From Streptomyces tirandamycinicus (GTDB lineage Bacteria; Actinomycetota; Actinomycetes; Streptomycetales; Streptomycetaceae), in the NCBI RefSeq assembly GCF_003097515.1, contig NZ_CP029188.1:3412501-3476500 (forward strand): a DNA stretch of 64,000 nucleotides, read 5' to 3'. The stretch's first letter is position 1. Every line of letters starts with the position of its first letter. This document shows, in pieces, positions 26,158 through 34,849 of the stretch. The notes under the pieces are model-generated. The model worked only from the letters and a program-made list of their open reading frames with translations. It ran no database searches and was not told where the DNA came from. Made by a program: the position numbers and the translations under genes.

Positions 26158-29100
26158 ATGGAAAAGGGGCGGACCTCGATGGAGGATCTTTACGCGGAGC
26201 TGCGGGGCGGGGCCGGTCACCCCCGCCTGGACGAGACCCGGCTGCCCGACCTCAAGCCGCAACCGGAACGGCGTCACGAGCCGTACCCCCTCACCGACAT
26301 CCAGCAGGCCTATCTGATCGGCCGCCACAAGGGCCTGGAACTCGGCGGCGTCTCCAGCCAGTACTACCTGGAGTTCGACTGTCCCGGTCTCGACGTGGAC
26401 CGCCTGACCGAAGCCCTGCGGAAGGTCGTCGAGCGGCATGACGCGCTGCGCACGGTGGCCTGCCCCGACCAGACCCAGCGGGCACTCGCCGCGGACGAGG
26501 TGGACCCGTACGTCATTCGCCGCACCGACCTCCGGGGCCGCGGCAGCGAGGAACAGCTCGCCGAAGTCGGCCGCATACGGGCCGAACTGACCGAGCAGGT
26601 GCTCCCCGCAGACCGGACGCCGCCGTTCGACATCCGGGCCACTCTGCTGGACGGCGACCGGCTCCGGCTGCACCTGGCCGTGGACCTGCTGTTCCTCGAC
26701 ATGCGGGGCCTGCGCCTGCTCCTCGACGAGTGGCGCCGCTTCTACGACGAGCCGGCCTGGACCCCGGAGCCCCTGGAGCTGTCGTTCCGCGACTACGTCC
26801 TCGCACAGGAGGACCTGCGCGGCGACACCCTGGGCCAGGAGGCCGCCGCCTACTGGGCGGACCGCCTGGACACCCTGCCGGCCGCCCCCGAACTGCCGCT
26901 CGCCGCGGCACCCGAGCAACTCGGCACCCCCCGCTTCGTACGGCACCGGGCCGAACTCACCTCGGAGCGCTGGAAGGCCCTGCGGGAGGCCGCCGGGCGG
27001 CACGGGCTCACCCCGTCGGGCGTGCTGCTCGCCGCGTACGCGGAGGTGGTGCGGACCTGGTCGCGTCGGCAGCGGTTCACCCTGACCGTCACCCAGTTCC
27101 ACCGGGTCGGAATACACCCGCAGCTCGACTCCGTCATCGGCGACTTCCTCACGCCGAGCCTGCTCGCCGTCGGCGGCCGGGCCGAGGAGACCTTCGAGCA
27201 GCGCGCCCGCGGCGTCCAGCGGCAGGCCCTGGAGGACCTGGCGCACTCCACGTACGGCGGCATCCGGGTTCTGCGCGACCTGGCCCGCCGCAGCGACGAC
27301 GGCCGCGCCTCGGTGCCCGTGGTCTTCTCCAGCACGCTCGGCGCGGGCGACGGCGCGGACGGCCCGGGAACCCTGGAGGCGTTCGGCGAGCTGGTCCACG
27401 ACCACAGCCGCACCCCGCAGGTCTGGCTGGAGAACCAGATCCTCGAACGGGACGGCCGGCTCTGCGTCAACTGGAACGCGGTCGAGGGCCTGTTCCCCGA
27501 AGGCACGGTCGAGGACATGCTCGCGGCGTACACGACCCTGCTCGACCGGCTGGTCGACGACGCCTCCGTGTGGGACGCCACCCGCGGGATCGTGCCGCTG
27601 CCGGCCGCGCAGAGCGAGGAACGCGAGCGGGCCAACGCCACGGCCGAGGACATCCCGCCGGCGCTGCTCCACGAACTGGTCGCCCGGGCCGCCGCGCGCC
27701 GCCCCGACGCCGTCGCCGTGGTCACACCCGGGGCCGAGACCACGTTCCGCACGCTCACCGAGAACGCGCACCGGATCGCGCACCGGATCCTGGACGGCCC
27801 CGGCGTCGAGCCCAACGAGATCGTCGCCGTGTCGATGCGGCCGGGCGCCGCCCAGGTCTCCGCGCTGCTCGGCGTGCTCCACTCCGGCGCCGCGTACGTG
27901 GCCGTCGACCCGGACCTGCCCGAGGCACGGCGCCTGAGCCTGCTGGACCGGTGCTCCGTCCGCGCTGTGGTCACCGACCCGGAACTGCGGGACGCGCTGG
28001 TCTGGCCGGACGGCGTGACGGTGCTGACGGCCGAGGACGAGGACACCCGGAACCGCTCCACCGAACGCCCCGAGCGCCGGCAGGGCCACGACGACCTGGC
28101 CTACGTCATCTTCACCTCGGGTTCCACCGGTGAGCCCAAAGGCGTGATGATCACTCACCGCAGCGCCGCCAACACCGTCCAGGACATCAACCGGCGCTTC
28201 GGCGTCGACGAGGACGACCGGACGATGGCGCTCGCCCCGACCGGCTTCGACCTGTCCGTGTACGACGTCTTCGGTGTCCTGGGCGCCGGCGGCGCCGTCG
28301 TCGTGCCCGACCCGGCCCGCGGCAACGACGTGGCCCACTGGTCGCAGCTCATCGGCCGCTACGGCGTCACCATCTGGAACAGCGTGCCCGCGCCGATGCG
28401 GATGTGGATCGACTCGCTCGGCGACGGCGCGGTCCCGCGCGGCTGCCGGCTGCGGCTCGCCCTGCTCAGCGGCGACTGGATCCCCGTCGACCTGCCCGAC
28501 CGGATCAGGGAGAAGCTCCCCGCGATGCGGGTGATCAGCCTCGGCGGCGCCACCGAGGGCTCGATCTGGTCGATCCACCACCCGATCGGCGCCGTGCGGC
28601 CCGACTGGGCGAGCATCCCGTACGGCAAACCGCTGGCCAACCAGACCATGCATGTGTTCAACCAGTGGCTGGAGCCTTCCCCCGTGGGCGTCACCGGTGA
28701 GATCCACATCGGTGGGGTCGGCGTGGCCCAGGGCTACCTCGGCGACCCCGGGCGCACCGCCGAACGCTTCCTCGTCCACCCGGTCACCGGGGAGCGCGTC
28801 TACCGCACCGGCGACCTCGGCCGCTACCTGCCCGGCGGCGACATCGAGATCCTGGGCCGCGAGGACTTCCAGGTGAAGATCAACGGCTACCGGGTCGAGC
28901 TGGGCGAGATCGAGGCAGCCCTGCTGCGCCGCCCGGGGGTGCGCACCGCCCTCGTCACCGCGCCCGCCCACGTCCGCACCGGACAGCGGCAGATCGCCGC
29001 CTACGTGGTGCCCGAGCCCGGTGCCGACCCGGATCCGGCGGAACTGCGCGGGGCGCTCACCGCCGTGCTGCCCGGCTACATGGTGCCCAGCCGCTTCCTG

Positions 29101-29457
29101 ACGCTGGACGCCCTGCCCCTGACGCCGAACGGCAAGATCGACCACAAGGCGCTCCCCACCCCCTGGAACGACGACTCCGGCACCACCGCCCCGCGGGTCA
29201 CCCCGCGCAGCCCGGTCGAGGAGCGGCTCTTCCGGCTCTGGGCGCAGCAGCTCGGCCACGACGACTTCGGTGTGGAGGAGGGGTTCTTCGACATCGGCGG
29301 CGACTCCCTGCACGCCGTCGGCCTGCTCGCGCTGCTGCGCACCGAGTTCGGCACCGACGCCGACCTGGAGCAGGAGATGGTGGAGGGCCTGTTCATGAAC
29401 GCGTCGATCGCGTCCTTCGCCGAACTCGTCGCTGGTGCCGAGGAGCCCGCGGCGTGA
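26158..29457 (+). CDS. hlmE: Single-module NRPS, Cy-A(Cys)-PCP (HlmE-like)
   Basis: This 1099-aa protein contains a heterocyclisation-type condensation domain (~40-480: LTDIQQAYLIGR; D176LLFLD181 for DxxxxDxxS with Gly instead of Ser; PVVFSS; RTPQVWLENQ), an adenylation domain (~500-975: FTSGSTGEPKG, YRTGDLGRYLP, NGKID) and a PCP (GGDSLHAVG, phosphopantetheine Ser ~1050). There is no TE, E or MT domain. Reading the pocket from A4-A5 (FDLSVYD, WNS, LSGD, LGGATEGSIW) gives D-L-Y-N-L-S-L-I-W-K, the cysteine code. HlmE-type enzymes act iteratively to make the Cys-Cys dipeptide. The ATG at 26158 has GAGGG 6 nt upstream; MEDLYAEL at 26179 is an alternative. Confidence 0.95.
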   Translation: MEKGRTSMEDLYAELRGGAGHPRLDETRLPDLKPQPERRHEPYPLTDIQQAYLIGRHKGLELGGVSSQYYLEFDCPGLDVDRLTEALRKVVERHDALRTVACPDQTQRALAADEVDPYVIRRTDLRGRGSEEQLAEVGRIRAELTEQVLPADRTPPFDIRATLLDGDRLRLHLAVDLLFLDMRGLRLLLDEWRRFYDEPAWTPEPLELSFRDYVLAQEDLRGDTLGQEAAAYWADRLDTLPAAPELPLAAAPEQLGTPRFVRHRAELTSERWKALREAAGRHGLTPSGVLLAAYAEVVRTWSRRQRFTLTVTQFHRVGIHPQLDSVIGDFLTPSLLAVGGRAEETFEQRARGVQRQALEDLAHSTYGGIRVLRDLARRSDDGRASVPVVFSSTLGAGDGADGPGTLEAFGELVHDHSRTPQVWLENQILERDGRLCVNWNAVEGLFPEGTVEDMLAAYTTLLDRLVDDASVWDATRGIVPLPAAQSEERERANATAEDIPPALLHELVARAAARRPDAVAVVTPGAETTFRTLTENAHRIAHRILDGPGVEPNEIVAVSMRPGAAQVSALLGVLHSGAAYVAVDPDLPEARRLSLLDRCSVRAVVTDPELRDALVWPDGVTVLTAEDEDTRNRSTERPERRQGHDDLAYVIFTSGSTGEPKGVMITHRSAANTVQDINRRFGVDEDDRTMALAPTGFDLSVYDVFGVLGAGGAVVVPDPARGNDVAHWSQLIGRYGVTIWNSVPAPMRMWIDSLGDGAVPRGCRLRLALLSGDWIPVDLPDRIREKLPAMRVISLGGATEGSIWSIHHPIGAVRPDWASIPYGKPLANQTMHVFNQWLEPSPVGVTGEIHIGGVGVAQGYLGDPGRTAERFLVHPVTGERVYRTGDLGRYLPGGDIEILGREDFQVKINGYRVELGEIEAALLRRPGVRTALVTAPAHVRTGQRQIAAYVVPEPGADPDPAELRGALTAVLPGYMVPSRFLTLDALPLTPNGKIDHKALPTPWNDDSGTTAPRVTPRSPVEERLFRLWAQQLGHDDFGVEEGFFDIGGDSLHAVGLLALLRTEFGTDADLEQEMVEGLFMNASIASFAELVAGAEEPAA

Positions 29458-31100
29458 CCGCCGGCCGCGATCCCGCCGCGCCGGCGCGCGAATGGGAGTA
29501 CGTGATCGTGGGCGCGGGCTCGGCCGGAGCCCTGACCGCGGCCCGGCTCGCCGCCCGGGGCTCCGGCGACGTCCTGCTCATCGAGGCCGGGGAGGACCAG
29601 CCGCGCCCCCGCGACCGGACACACCCGCTGGCCGACGCGGGCCGGCTCGTGCTGACCGGTCACAACTGGGACTACCGCGCCAACCTCCGTACCGGCAGCC
29701 GCCTGGAGGAGCTGGTCCAGGGCCGGTCCCGGGCAGCCGGGAGCGAGGAGGCCGCCGGCCGGGCTGCGGCCAGGGCCCTGCGGGAACGGTTCCCGTACCA
29801 GCTCGGCAAGGTCGTCGGCGGCGGCTCCGCCGTCAACGGCGCCATCGCCCTGCGCGGTCTGCCCCGCGACTTCGCCGCCTGGGAGGCCGCAGGCAACCCG
29901 GACTGGTCCTGGGAGCGCGTGCTGCCCTACTACAAGGACATCGAGAACGACGCCGACCATCCCGGACGGCTGCACGGCGACAGCGGGCCGCTGCCGATCC
30001 GCCGTACCCCGCGCGACCAGGTGCACCCCCTCGACACGGCCTTCTGGGAGGAGTGCAACCGGCAGGGCGTCACCGACCTGCCCGACCTCAACGACGGCAG
30101 CGAGGCCGGCGTCGGCCCGATCCCCGGCAACACCGTCGACGGCGAACGCGTCGACGCGGCCACCGCCTTCCTCAGCGGTGCTCGCGGCCTGCCCAACCTC
30201 CGTCTGCGCACCGGTCTGCGGGTCACCCGGGTGCTGTTCGAGAAGAACCGGGCCGTCGGGGTGGAGGCCGAGACCGACGGCACGTTCACCACGATCCGGG
30301 CCCGGCATGTCGTGCTCAGCGCCGGCGCCGTGGGCACCCCCGTCATCCTCCAGCGCTCGGGCGTCGGCGACGCCGGGCTGCTCGGGGCGCTGGGCGTCAC
30401 CCCCGTCGTGGACCTGCCCGGGGTGGGCCGCGACCTGGTGGACCACCCGTCGGTCGTCATCTGGTCCAGGCCGGCGGACGGGGTGTGCACCCCTGGCCTG
30501 CCCTGGCGGCAGGTGGCGGCGAGGACCACCAGCGGCTTCGACGACGACGTGGACATCCAGATGGGCCTGCTCAACAACGTGGAGAGCCACACCATCCCCG
30601 GCTTCGTCGACCGGCTCGGCTGGCCGCTGGTCGTCGGCATCTCGGTGATGCTGATGCGCCCGCGCTCCCGCGGCCGGGTCTTCCTGGACAGCGCCGACCC
30701 GTTCGCCGAGCCCGTCATCGAACTGGGCATCGGCACCGACCCCGAGGACGTGGAGCGCCTCTGCCACGGGGTCCGCCGGGCCTGGAGCATCCTCAGGTCC
30801 CGCGGCCTGTCGAGCCGGCTCGACAGGACCCAGTTCTGGAGCGACCGCATGGTCGCCAACGAGGGCGTGGTGCGCAGCGGTGTCCGCCACATCATGAACC
30901 CCGGCTGGCACGCCGCCGGGTCCTGCCGGATGGGGCCGGGCAGCGACCCGTGGGCGGTCGCCGACCAGGAAGGCCGGGTGCACGGCACGGAGAACCTGCG
31001 CATCGCCGACGCCTCGCTCTTCCCGGTCATCCCCAGCGCACCCACCAACCTGACCACCCTGATGCTGGCCGAGAAGCTGGCCCGGAGCACGAAGGAGTGA
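29454..31100 (+). CDS. hlmD: GMC-family FAD oxidoreductase (HlmD-like)
   Basis: This 548-aa glucose-methanol-choline oxidoreductase has an FAD motif VIVGAGSAGALTAARLA near residue 20, the GMC signature around FPYQLGKVVGGGSAVNGA, and a C-terminal active-site region HIMNPGWHAAGSCRMGP. It is expected to carry out one of the oxidations of the Cys-Cys intermediate. It overlaps the NRPS stop by 4 bp (GTGA), implying translational coupling. Confidence 0.93.
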   Translation: MTAGRDPAAPAREWEYVIVGAGSAGALTAARLAARGSGDVLLIEAGEDQPRPRDRTHPLADAGRLVLTGHNWDYRANLRTGSRLEELVQGRSRAAGSEEAAGRAAARALRERFPYQLGKVVGGGSAVNGAIALRGLPRDFAAWEAAGNPDWSWERVLPYYKDIENDADHPGRLHGDSGPLPIRRTPRDQVHPLDTAFWEECNRQGVTDLPDLNDGSEAGVGPIPGNTVDGERVDAATAFLSGARGLPNLRLRTGLRVTRVLFEKNRAVGVEAETDGTFTTIRARHVVLSAGAVGTPVILQRSGVGDAGLLGALGVTPVVDLPGVGRDLVDHPSVVIWSRPADGVCTPGLPWRQVAARTTSGFDDDVDIQMGLLNNVESHTIPGFVDRLGWPLVVGISVMLMRPRSRGRVFLDSADPFAEPVIELGIGTDPEDVERLCHGVRRAWSILRSRGLSSRLDRTQFWSDRMVANEGVVRSGVRHIMNPGWHAAGSCRMGPGSDPWAVADQEGRVHGTENLRIADASLFPVIPSAPTNLTTLMLAEKLARSTKE

Positions 31101-31102
31101 GC

Positions 31103-31852
31103 GTGCGGCCCGAACCAGGGACCCCGGTGCGGCTCTACTGCTTCCCGCACGCCGGGGCGACCTCGCAGGTCTACCGGAGCTGGCAGCGGCTCGGCGGGCC
31201 GCACCTGCTGGTCCGGGGTGTGGACGCCCCCGGCCGAGGGACCCGCCGCCAGGAGCGGAAGGCGCCCGGCTTCCGCTCCCTCGTACGGTGCATGGCCGAC
31301 CAGGTGGTGGCCGACCTGCTGGCGGAACGCGACCGGACGCCCGGCCCGTGCTGGGCGACCTTCGGGCACAGCTTCGGCGCGACCATGAGCCTCGCCGTGG
31401 CCATCGAGGTGACGCGCCAGACCGGTGCGGCCCCGGAGCGGGCCGTGCTGTCCGGCGCGGTCCCACCCGGGCTCCAGCGACCCGGGCCGCTGCTGGAGTC
31501 CGTGCCCGACGAGGAACTCCTCGCGCGGACCGCCGCCGACGGGGGGACCCCGGCCGCGGTCCTCGCGGACCCGGCAATGAGCCGCATCGTGCTGCGCATG
31601 CTGCGCGAGGACGACGCGGTCCGGGCCGAGTTCGCCCAGGAGGCACGCGGGCTGCGGGCGGACTTCCCGCTCACCCTGATCGCCGCCCGGCAGGACGTGC
31701 ACGCTCCGCCGGCGAAGGTCTGGCGGTGGGCCGCGCACAGCACGGCCCCGGTCCGCCGGGTCGGCATCGACGGCGGCCACTTCGCGGCCGTCCAGCGCCC
31801 CGAGGAGACCCTGACCACGATCGCCGACGACATCGACCCCGGGAAGGGGTGA
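31103..31852 (+). CDS. hlmC: Type II thioesterase, intact (HlmC-like)
   Basis: This 249-aa alpha/beta-hydrolase has the oxyanion region FPHAGATSQVYRSW, nucleophile elbow GHSFG (Ser90) and catalytic His in DGGHFAAV. It probably releases or edits thioesters on the NRPS carrier protein. The GTG start has AAGGAG 5 nt upstream and lies just after the hlmD stop; the next gene follows after 4 bp. Confidence 0.93.
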   Translation: MRPEPGTPVRLYCFPHAGATSQVYRSWQRLGGPHLLVRGVDAPGRGTRRQERKAPGFRSLVRCMADQVVADLLAERDRTPGPCWATFGHSFGATMSLAVAIEVTRQTGAAPERAVLSGAVPPGLQRPGPLLESVPDEELLARTAADGGTPAAVLADPAMSRIVLRMLREDDAVRAEFAQEARGLRADFPLTLIAARQDVHAPPAKVWRWAAHSTAPVRRVGIDGGHFAAVQRPEETLTTIADDIDPGKG

Positions 31853-31856
31853 CCGC

Positions 31857-32999
31857 GTGGCACGCAGCAGGTACGAGGCGGAGCACGAGCAGTTCCGGAC
31901 GACCTGCCGGGAGTTCCTCCGGCGCGAGGTGCTGCCGCACCACGCCCGATGGGAGCGGGACGGCATCGTCGACCGCGAGGTGTGGCGCAAGGCCGGGCAG
32001 GCCGGGCTCCTCGGCATCGGAGTGGACCCCGCGTACGGCGGGGGCGGGGAGCCCGACTACCGCTATCCGGCGGTGTTCTCGCAGGAGATCATGTGGGCCC
32101 GGGCGACGGCTCCCGGTTTCGTCGCCCACAACGACGTCATCGCCACCTACCTGGCGGAGCGGACCACCGAGGAGCAGCGCAAGCGGTGGCTGCCCGGGCT
32201 CTGTTCGGGCGAGCTCGTCGCGGCCATCGCGATGAGCGAGCCCGACGCCGGCTCCGATGTCGCCGACATCCGCACCACGGCGGTCCGCGACGGCGATTCC
32301 TACGTCCTCAACGGCCAGAAGACGTTCATCACTAACGGTGAGAACGCCGATGTCGTCGTCGTCGCGGCCAAGACCGCCCCCGAGCGCGGAGCCCAGGGCA
32401 TCAGCCTGCTGGTGGTGGAGCGAGGCGCGCCCGGCTTCACCCGCGGGCGGCGCATGGAGAAGCTGGGCTGGCACGCCAGCGACACCTGTGAACTGTTCTT
32501 CGACGACTGCCGGGTTCCCGCCGACCGGCTGATCGGGAAGGAGAACGCCGGTCTGGCGTACATCATGGCCGGACTTCCCCGCGAGCGGCTCAGCATCGCC
32601 ACCGTGGCGGTGGGCGCTGCGGAGCGGATGCTGGCGGACACCCTGGAATACGCCAGGACCCGTGAGGTATTCGGCCGGACCGTCGGAAGCTTTCAGCACA
32701 ACCGCTTCCAGCTCGCCACGATGGACACCGAGCTGACCATCGCCCAGGTGTTCCTCGATCACTGCGTCGCCGAGTTCAACGCGGGGCGGCTCTCGGTGGC
32801 GGACGCGGCCAAGGTGAAGTGGTGGACGACGGAGCTCCAGGTCGGCATCGCCCACCGCTGCCTCCAGATCCACGGTGGCTACGGCTATCTGAAGGAGAGC
32901 GCGATCTCCCGGGAGTGGGTCAACAGCCGGGTGCAGACGATCTACGGCGGGACGACGGAGGTGATGAAGGAGCTGATCGGCCGGTCGCTGGGTCTCTGA
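31857..32999 (+). CDS. hlmB: Acyl-CoA dehydrogenase-like flavoenzyme (HlmB-like)
   Basis: This 380-aa protein has a complete acyl-CoA dehydrogenase fold: AMSEPDAGSD, the FITNGENAD loop, the REVFGRTVGSFQHNRFQLA helix, LQIHGGYGYL, and the catalytic Glu in IYGGTTEVMKE (~E368). In dithiolopyrrolone pathways this enzyme is proposed to desaturate the carrier-bound Cys-Cys intermediate. It is the last gene of the E-D-C-B operon and is followed by a strong hairpin. Confidence 0.93.
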   Translation: MARSRYEAEHEQFRTTCREFLRREVLPHHARWERDGIVDREVWRKAGQAGLLGIGVDPAYGGGGEPDYRYPAVFSQEIMWARATAPGFVAHNDVIATYLAERTTEEQRKRWLPGLCSGELVAAIAMSEPDAGSDVADIRTTAVRDGDSYVLNGQKTFITNGENADVVVVAAKTAPERGAQGISLLVVERGAPGFTRGRRMEKLGWHASDTCELFFDDCRVPADRLIGKENAGLAYIMAGLPRERLSIATVAVGAAERMLADTLEYARTREVFGRTVGSFQHNRFQLATMDTELTIAQVFLDHCVAEFNAGRLSVADAAKVKWWTTELQVGIAHRCLQIHGGYGYLKESAISREWVNSRVQTIYGGTTEVMKELIGRSLGL

Positions 33000-33055
33000 C
33001 CCCGGGGCGCCCCGCAGCGCCCCGCGCCGCGAGCAGCCCGCGCCGCGAAGGCCCC

Positions 33056-33093
33056 GCGCCCCGCCCGGGGCCGCGCGGACCCGGGCGGGGCGC
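33056..33093 (+). terminator. Terminator after the NRPS operon
   Basis: A perfect 14-bp stem (33056-33069 with 33080-33093) closes a 10-nt loop, 56 bp after the hlmB stop. Confidence 0.8.
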
Positions 33094-33133
33094 GACTGGT
33101 TGGCGGCGCGCGGGCCGAAAACAGCACCAGTGG

Positions 33134-33169
33134 TTGCGAGTTCAGGGATATGCCGTTCTAATGGCCCTG
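33134..33169 (+). promoter_or_regulatory. Sigma-70-like promoter giving a predicted leaderless transcript
   Basis: TTGCGA (33134-33139), a 17-bp spacer, TCTAAT (33157-33162). A start site 7 bp further falls on the GTG of the XRE-cupin gene at 33169, which has no ribosome-binding site. Confidence 0.55.
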
Positions 33170-33771
33170 TGGAGCAGCCGTCGACGATCGCCCAGGCCCT
33201 GGCCGCCGTCGGTCCCCGGCTCAGGCGGGTGCGCACCGCTCGGGGTGTCACCCTCGCCGCACTCGCGGAGGCGACCGGAATTTCCAAGAGCACGCTCTCG
33301 CGTCTCGAAGCGGGACAGCGCCGCCCCAGCCTCGAACTGCTGCTGCCCATCGCCCAGGCCCACCAGGTCCCCCTCGACGAACTGGTCGGTGCGCCGGAGG
33401 TGGGCGATCCGCGGGTCCGCGTGAAGCCGCACACGGTGAACGGCAACGTCGTGCTGCCGCTGACCCGCCAGCCCGGGCCGCTGCAGAGCTACAAGATGGT
33501 CCTGCCCGCCACCCGCGACACCCCTGAGCTGTGCACCCACGAGGGTTACGAGTGGTTGTACGTGCTCTCCGGGCGGCTCCGGCTCGTGCTGGCCGACCAC
33601 GACCTGGTCCTCGGCCCCGGAGAGGTCGCCGAGTTCGAGACGCGGCTGCCGCACTGGTTCGGCAGCACGGGGAAGGGCCCGGTCGAGGTCCTCAGCATCT
33701 TCGGCCGCCAGGGCGAGCGGATGCACCTGCGCGCCCGCCCGGCACGCCGAACGCCCGCCTCCGGCACCTAA
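33169..33771 (+). CDS. XRE-cupin transcriptional regulator
   Basis: This 200-aa protein has an N-terminal HTH (GVTLAALAEATGISKSTLSRLEAGQRRPSL) and a C-terminal cupin (~residues 95-185: THEGYEWLYVLSGRLRLVL, PGEVAEFETRLPHWFG). The cupin is a likely effector-binding domain. Regulators of this build usually control small catabolic or resistance regulons. Here it is convergent with the dithiol oxidase gene and could be the protein that reads the GGCAA-N6-TTGCC sites; that is inference. The frame is open further upstream, but the promoter position supports the GTG at 33169. Confidence 0.85.
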   Translation: MEQPSTIAQALAAVGPRLRRVRTARGVTLAALAEATGISKSTLSRLEAGQRRPSLELLLPIAQAHQVPLDELVGAPEVGDPRVRVKPHTVNGNVVLPLTRQPGPLQSYKMVLPATRDTPELCTHEGYEWLYVLSGRLRLVLADHDLVLGPGEVAEFETRLPHWFGSTGKGPVEVLSIFGRQGERMHLRARPARRTPASGT

Positions 33772-33814
33772 GCCGGGGCGGGCGGGCGGCGAGGGGACGG
33801 CGGCGCCCGTCCGT

Positions 33815-34804
33815 TCAGGACGCGGGTACGGGCGCCCCGGAGGCGTCGGCGGCGGCGCGGTACGCGGCCAGGTCCCGCTCGGTCTCCTCGTCCACCAGGT
33901 CGTGGTTGAGGGCGAACGCGGCCGCGGCGCCCATGCCGGCCGCGGTGACGGCCTGGGCGCGGGAGTCCACCACGTTGCCGACGGCCCACAGGCCCGGGCG
34001 GCTGGTGCGGCCGGCCCGGTCGGTGACCAACCGGCCCTGGTCGTCCCTGGCGCAGCCGAGGCCGTCGAAGACTCCGTCGTTCGGCGTCATCCCCGGGAAG
34101 AGGAACACTCCGGCGCACCGCATCGTACGCCCGTCGGCCAGCTCCACCGCGTGCAGCCGGCCGTCCTTGCTCAGCAGCGCGGCCACCGGTCCCTCTGCCA
34201 CCTCGACGCCGCGGGCGTCCATGCGCTCACGCTCCTCGTCGGCGAGCGGGCGGCTGTGCGGGACGTACACGATGTGCGGCGACCACTGGCGCAGCAGCAG
34301 CGCCTGCCCGGGGGAGGCCGGGTGCACGCCGAGCACGACGATCGGCTGGTCGCGGACCTCGTAGCCGTGGCAGTACGGGCAGAAGTGCACGTCCCCGCCC
34401 CACATCGCGCGCACGCCCGGGATCTCGGGCAGTTCGTCCCGCAACCCGGTGGCGAGCACGACGTGCCGGGCGTCCAGGGTCGCGCCGCCCTCCAGGCGGA
34501 CCACGTACCCACCGGCCTCCCCGGCGTCGACCTGCTCCACCGCGCCGTCGATCCGGACCGCGCCGTAGCGCTCGACCTCCGCGCGGCCGGCCTCGAGCAC
34601 GGTGAGCGGGGGCATGCCGTCACGGGAGAGGAAGCCGTGCATGTGGGCCGAGGGGGCGTTGCGGGGCTTCCCGGAGTCGACGACGGCTACGGCGCGACGG
34701 GCCCGGGCGAGCACGAGTGCGGCGTTCAGCCCGCCCGCCCCTCCGCCTATCACGATGACGTCGTACGAGGTTCGCTTGCTGATGTCGTTCTGGGCGCCGG
34801 TCAT
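33815..34804 (-). CDS. hlmI: Thioredoxin-reductase-like dithiol oxidase (HlmI-like)
   Basis: This 329-aa FAD protein has motif VIVIGGGAGGLNAALVLARA and the redox pair C142-P-Y-C145 (HFCPYCHGYE). This group (HlmI, GliT) oxidises the ene-dithiol to the intramolecular disulfide with O2, which both matures the drug and protects the host. The second dinucleotide-binding region reads VVLGVHPASPGQA, lacking the usual GGGxSA pattern and consistent with an oxidase that does not need NADPH. The ATG has a very strong RBS (GGAGGTGA, 5 nt). The 27-bp element site C lies 46 bp upstream. Confidence 0.93.
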   Translation of the reverse strand: MTGAQNDISKRTSYDVIVIGGGAGGLNAALVLARARRAVAVVDSGKPRNAPSAHMHGFLSRDGMPPLTVLEAGRAEVERYGAVRIDGAVEQVDAGEAGGYVVRLEGGATLDARHVVLATGLRDELPEIPGVRAMWGGDVHFCPYCHGYEVRDQPIVVLGVHPASPGQALLLRQWSPHIVYVPHSRPLADEERERMDARGVEVAEGPVAALLSKDGRLHAVELADGRTMRCAGVFLFPGMTPNDGVFDGLGCARDDQGRLVTDRAGRTSRPGLWAVGNVVDSRAQAVTAAGMGAAAAFALNHDLVDEETERDLAAYRAAADASGAPVPAS

Positions 34805-34849
34805 GGCGATCACCTCCACCGACGAGGGTGCGGTTCCGCCGCCGCCCAG

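Larger units (their letters stand above)
13742..34804. other. Dithiolopyrrolone-type biosynthetic gene cluster
   Basis: About 21 kb from the LAL regulator to the dithiol oxidase. Genes matching the holomycin (hlm) pathway of S. clavuligerus as I know it are NRPS (E), GMC oxidase (D), thioesterase (C), acyl-CoA dehydrogenase (B), flavoprotein decarboxylase (F), globin (G), MFS (H) and dithiol oxidase (I). The E-D-C-B order and the G-H adjacency are kept. Extra genes are two methyltransferases, a second thioesterase, a FAD amine oxidase, RidA, a SARP and an XRE-cupin regulator. I see no N-acyltransferase. The set argues for the bicyclic disulfide ene-dithiol core, probably N-methylated. Confidence 0.88.

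Noticed and set aside
26110..29313. 1067-codon minus-strand frame antisense to the NRPS
   Set aside because: It is antisense to recognisable Cy-A-PCP motifs and has no motif of its own.
26158..29457. Thiazoline siderophore (thiazostatin/watasemycin/pulicatin-type) assignment for the NRPS
   Set aside because: There is no salicylate or other aryl-acid activation gene, only one module, and the partner oxidases, globin and CPYC oxidase fit dithiolopyrrolones instead.
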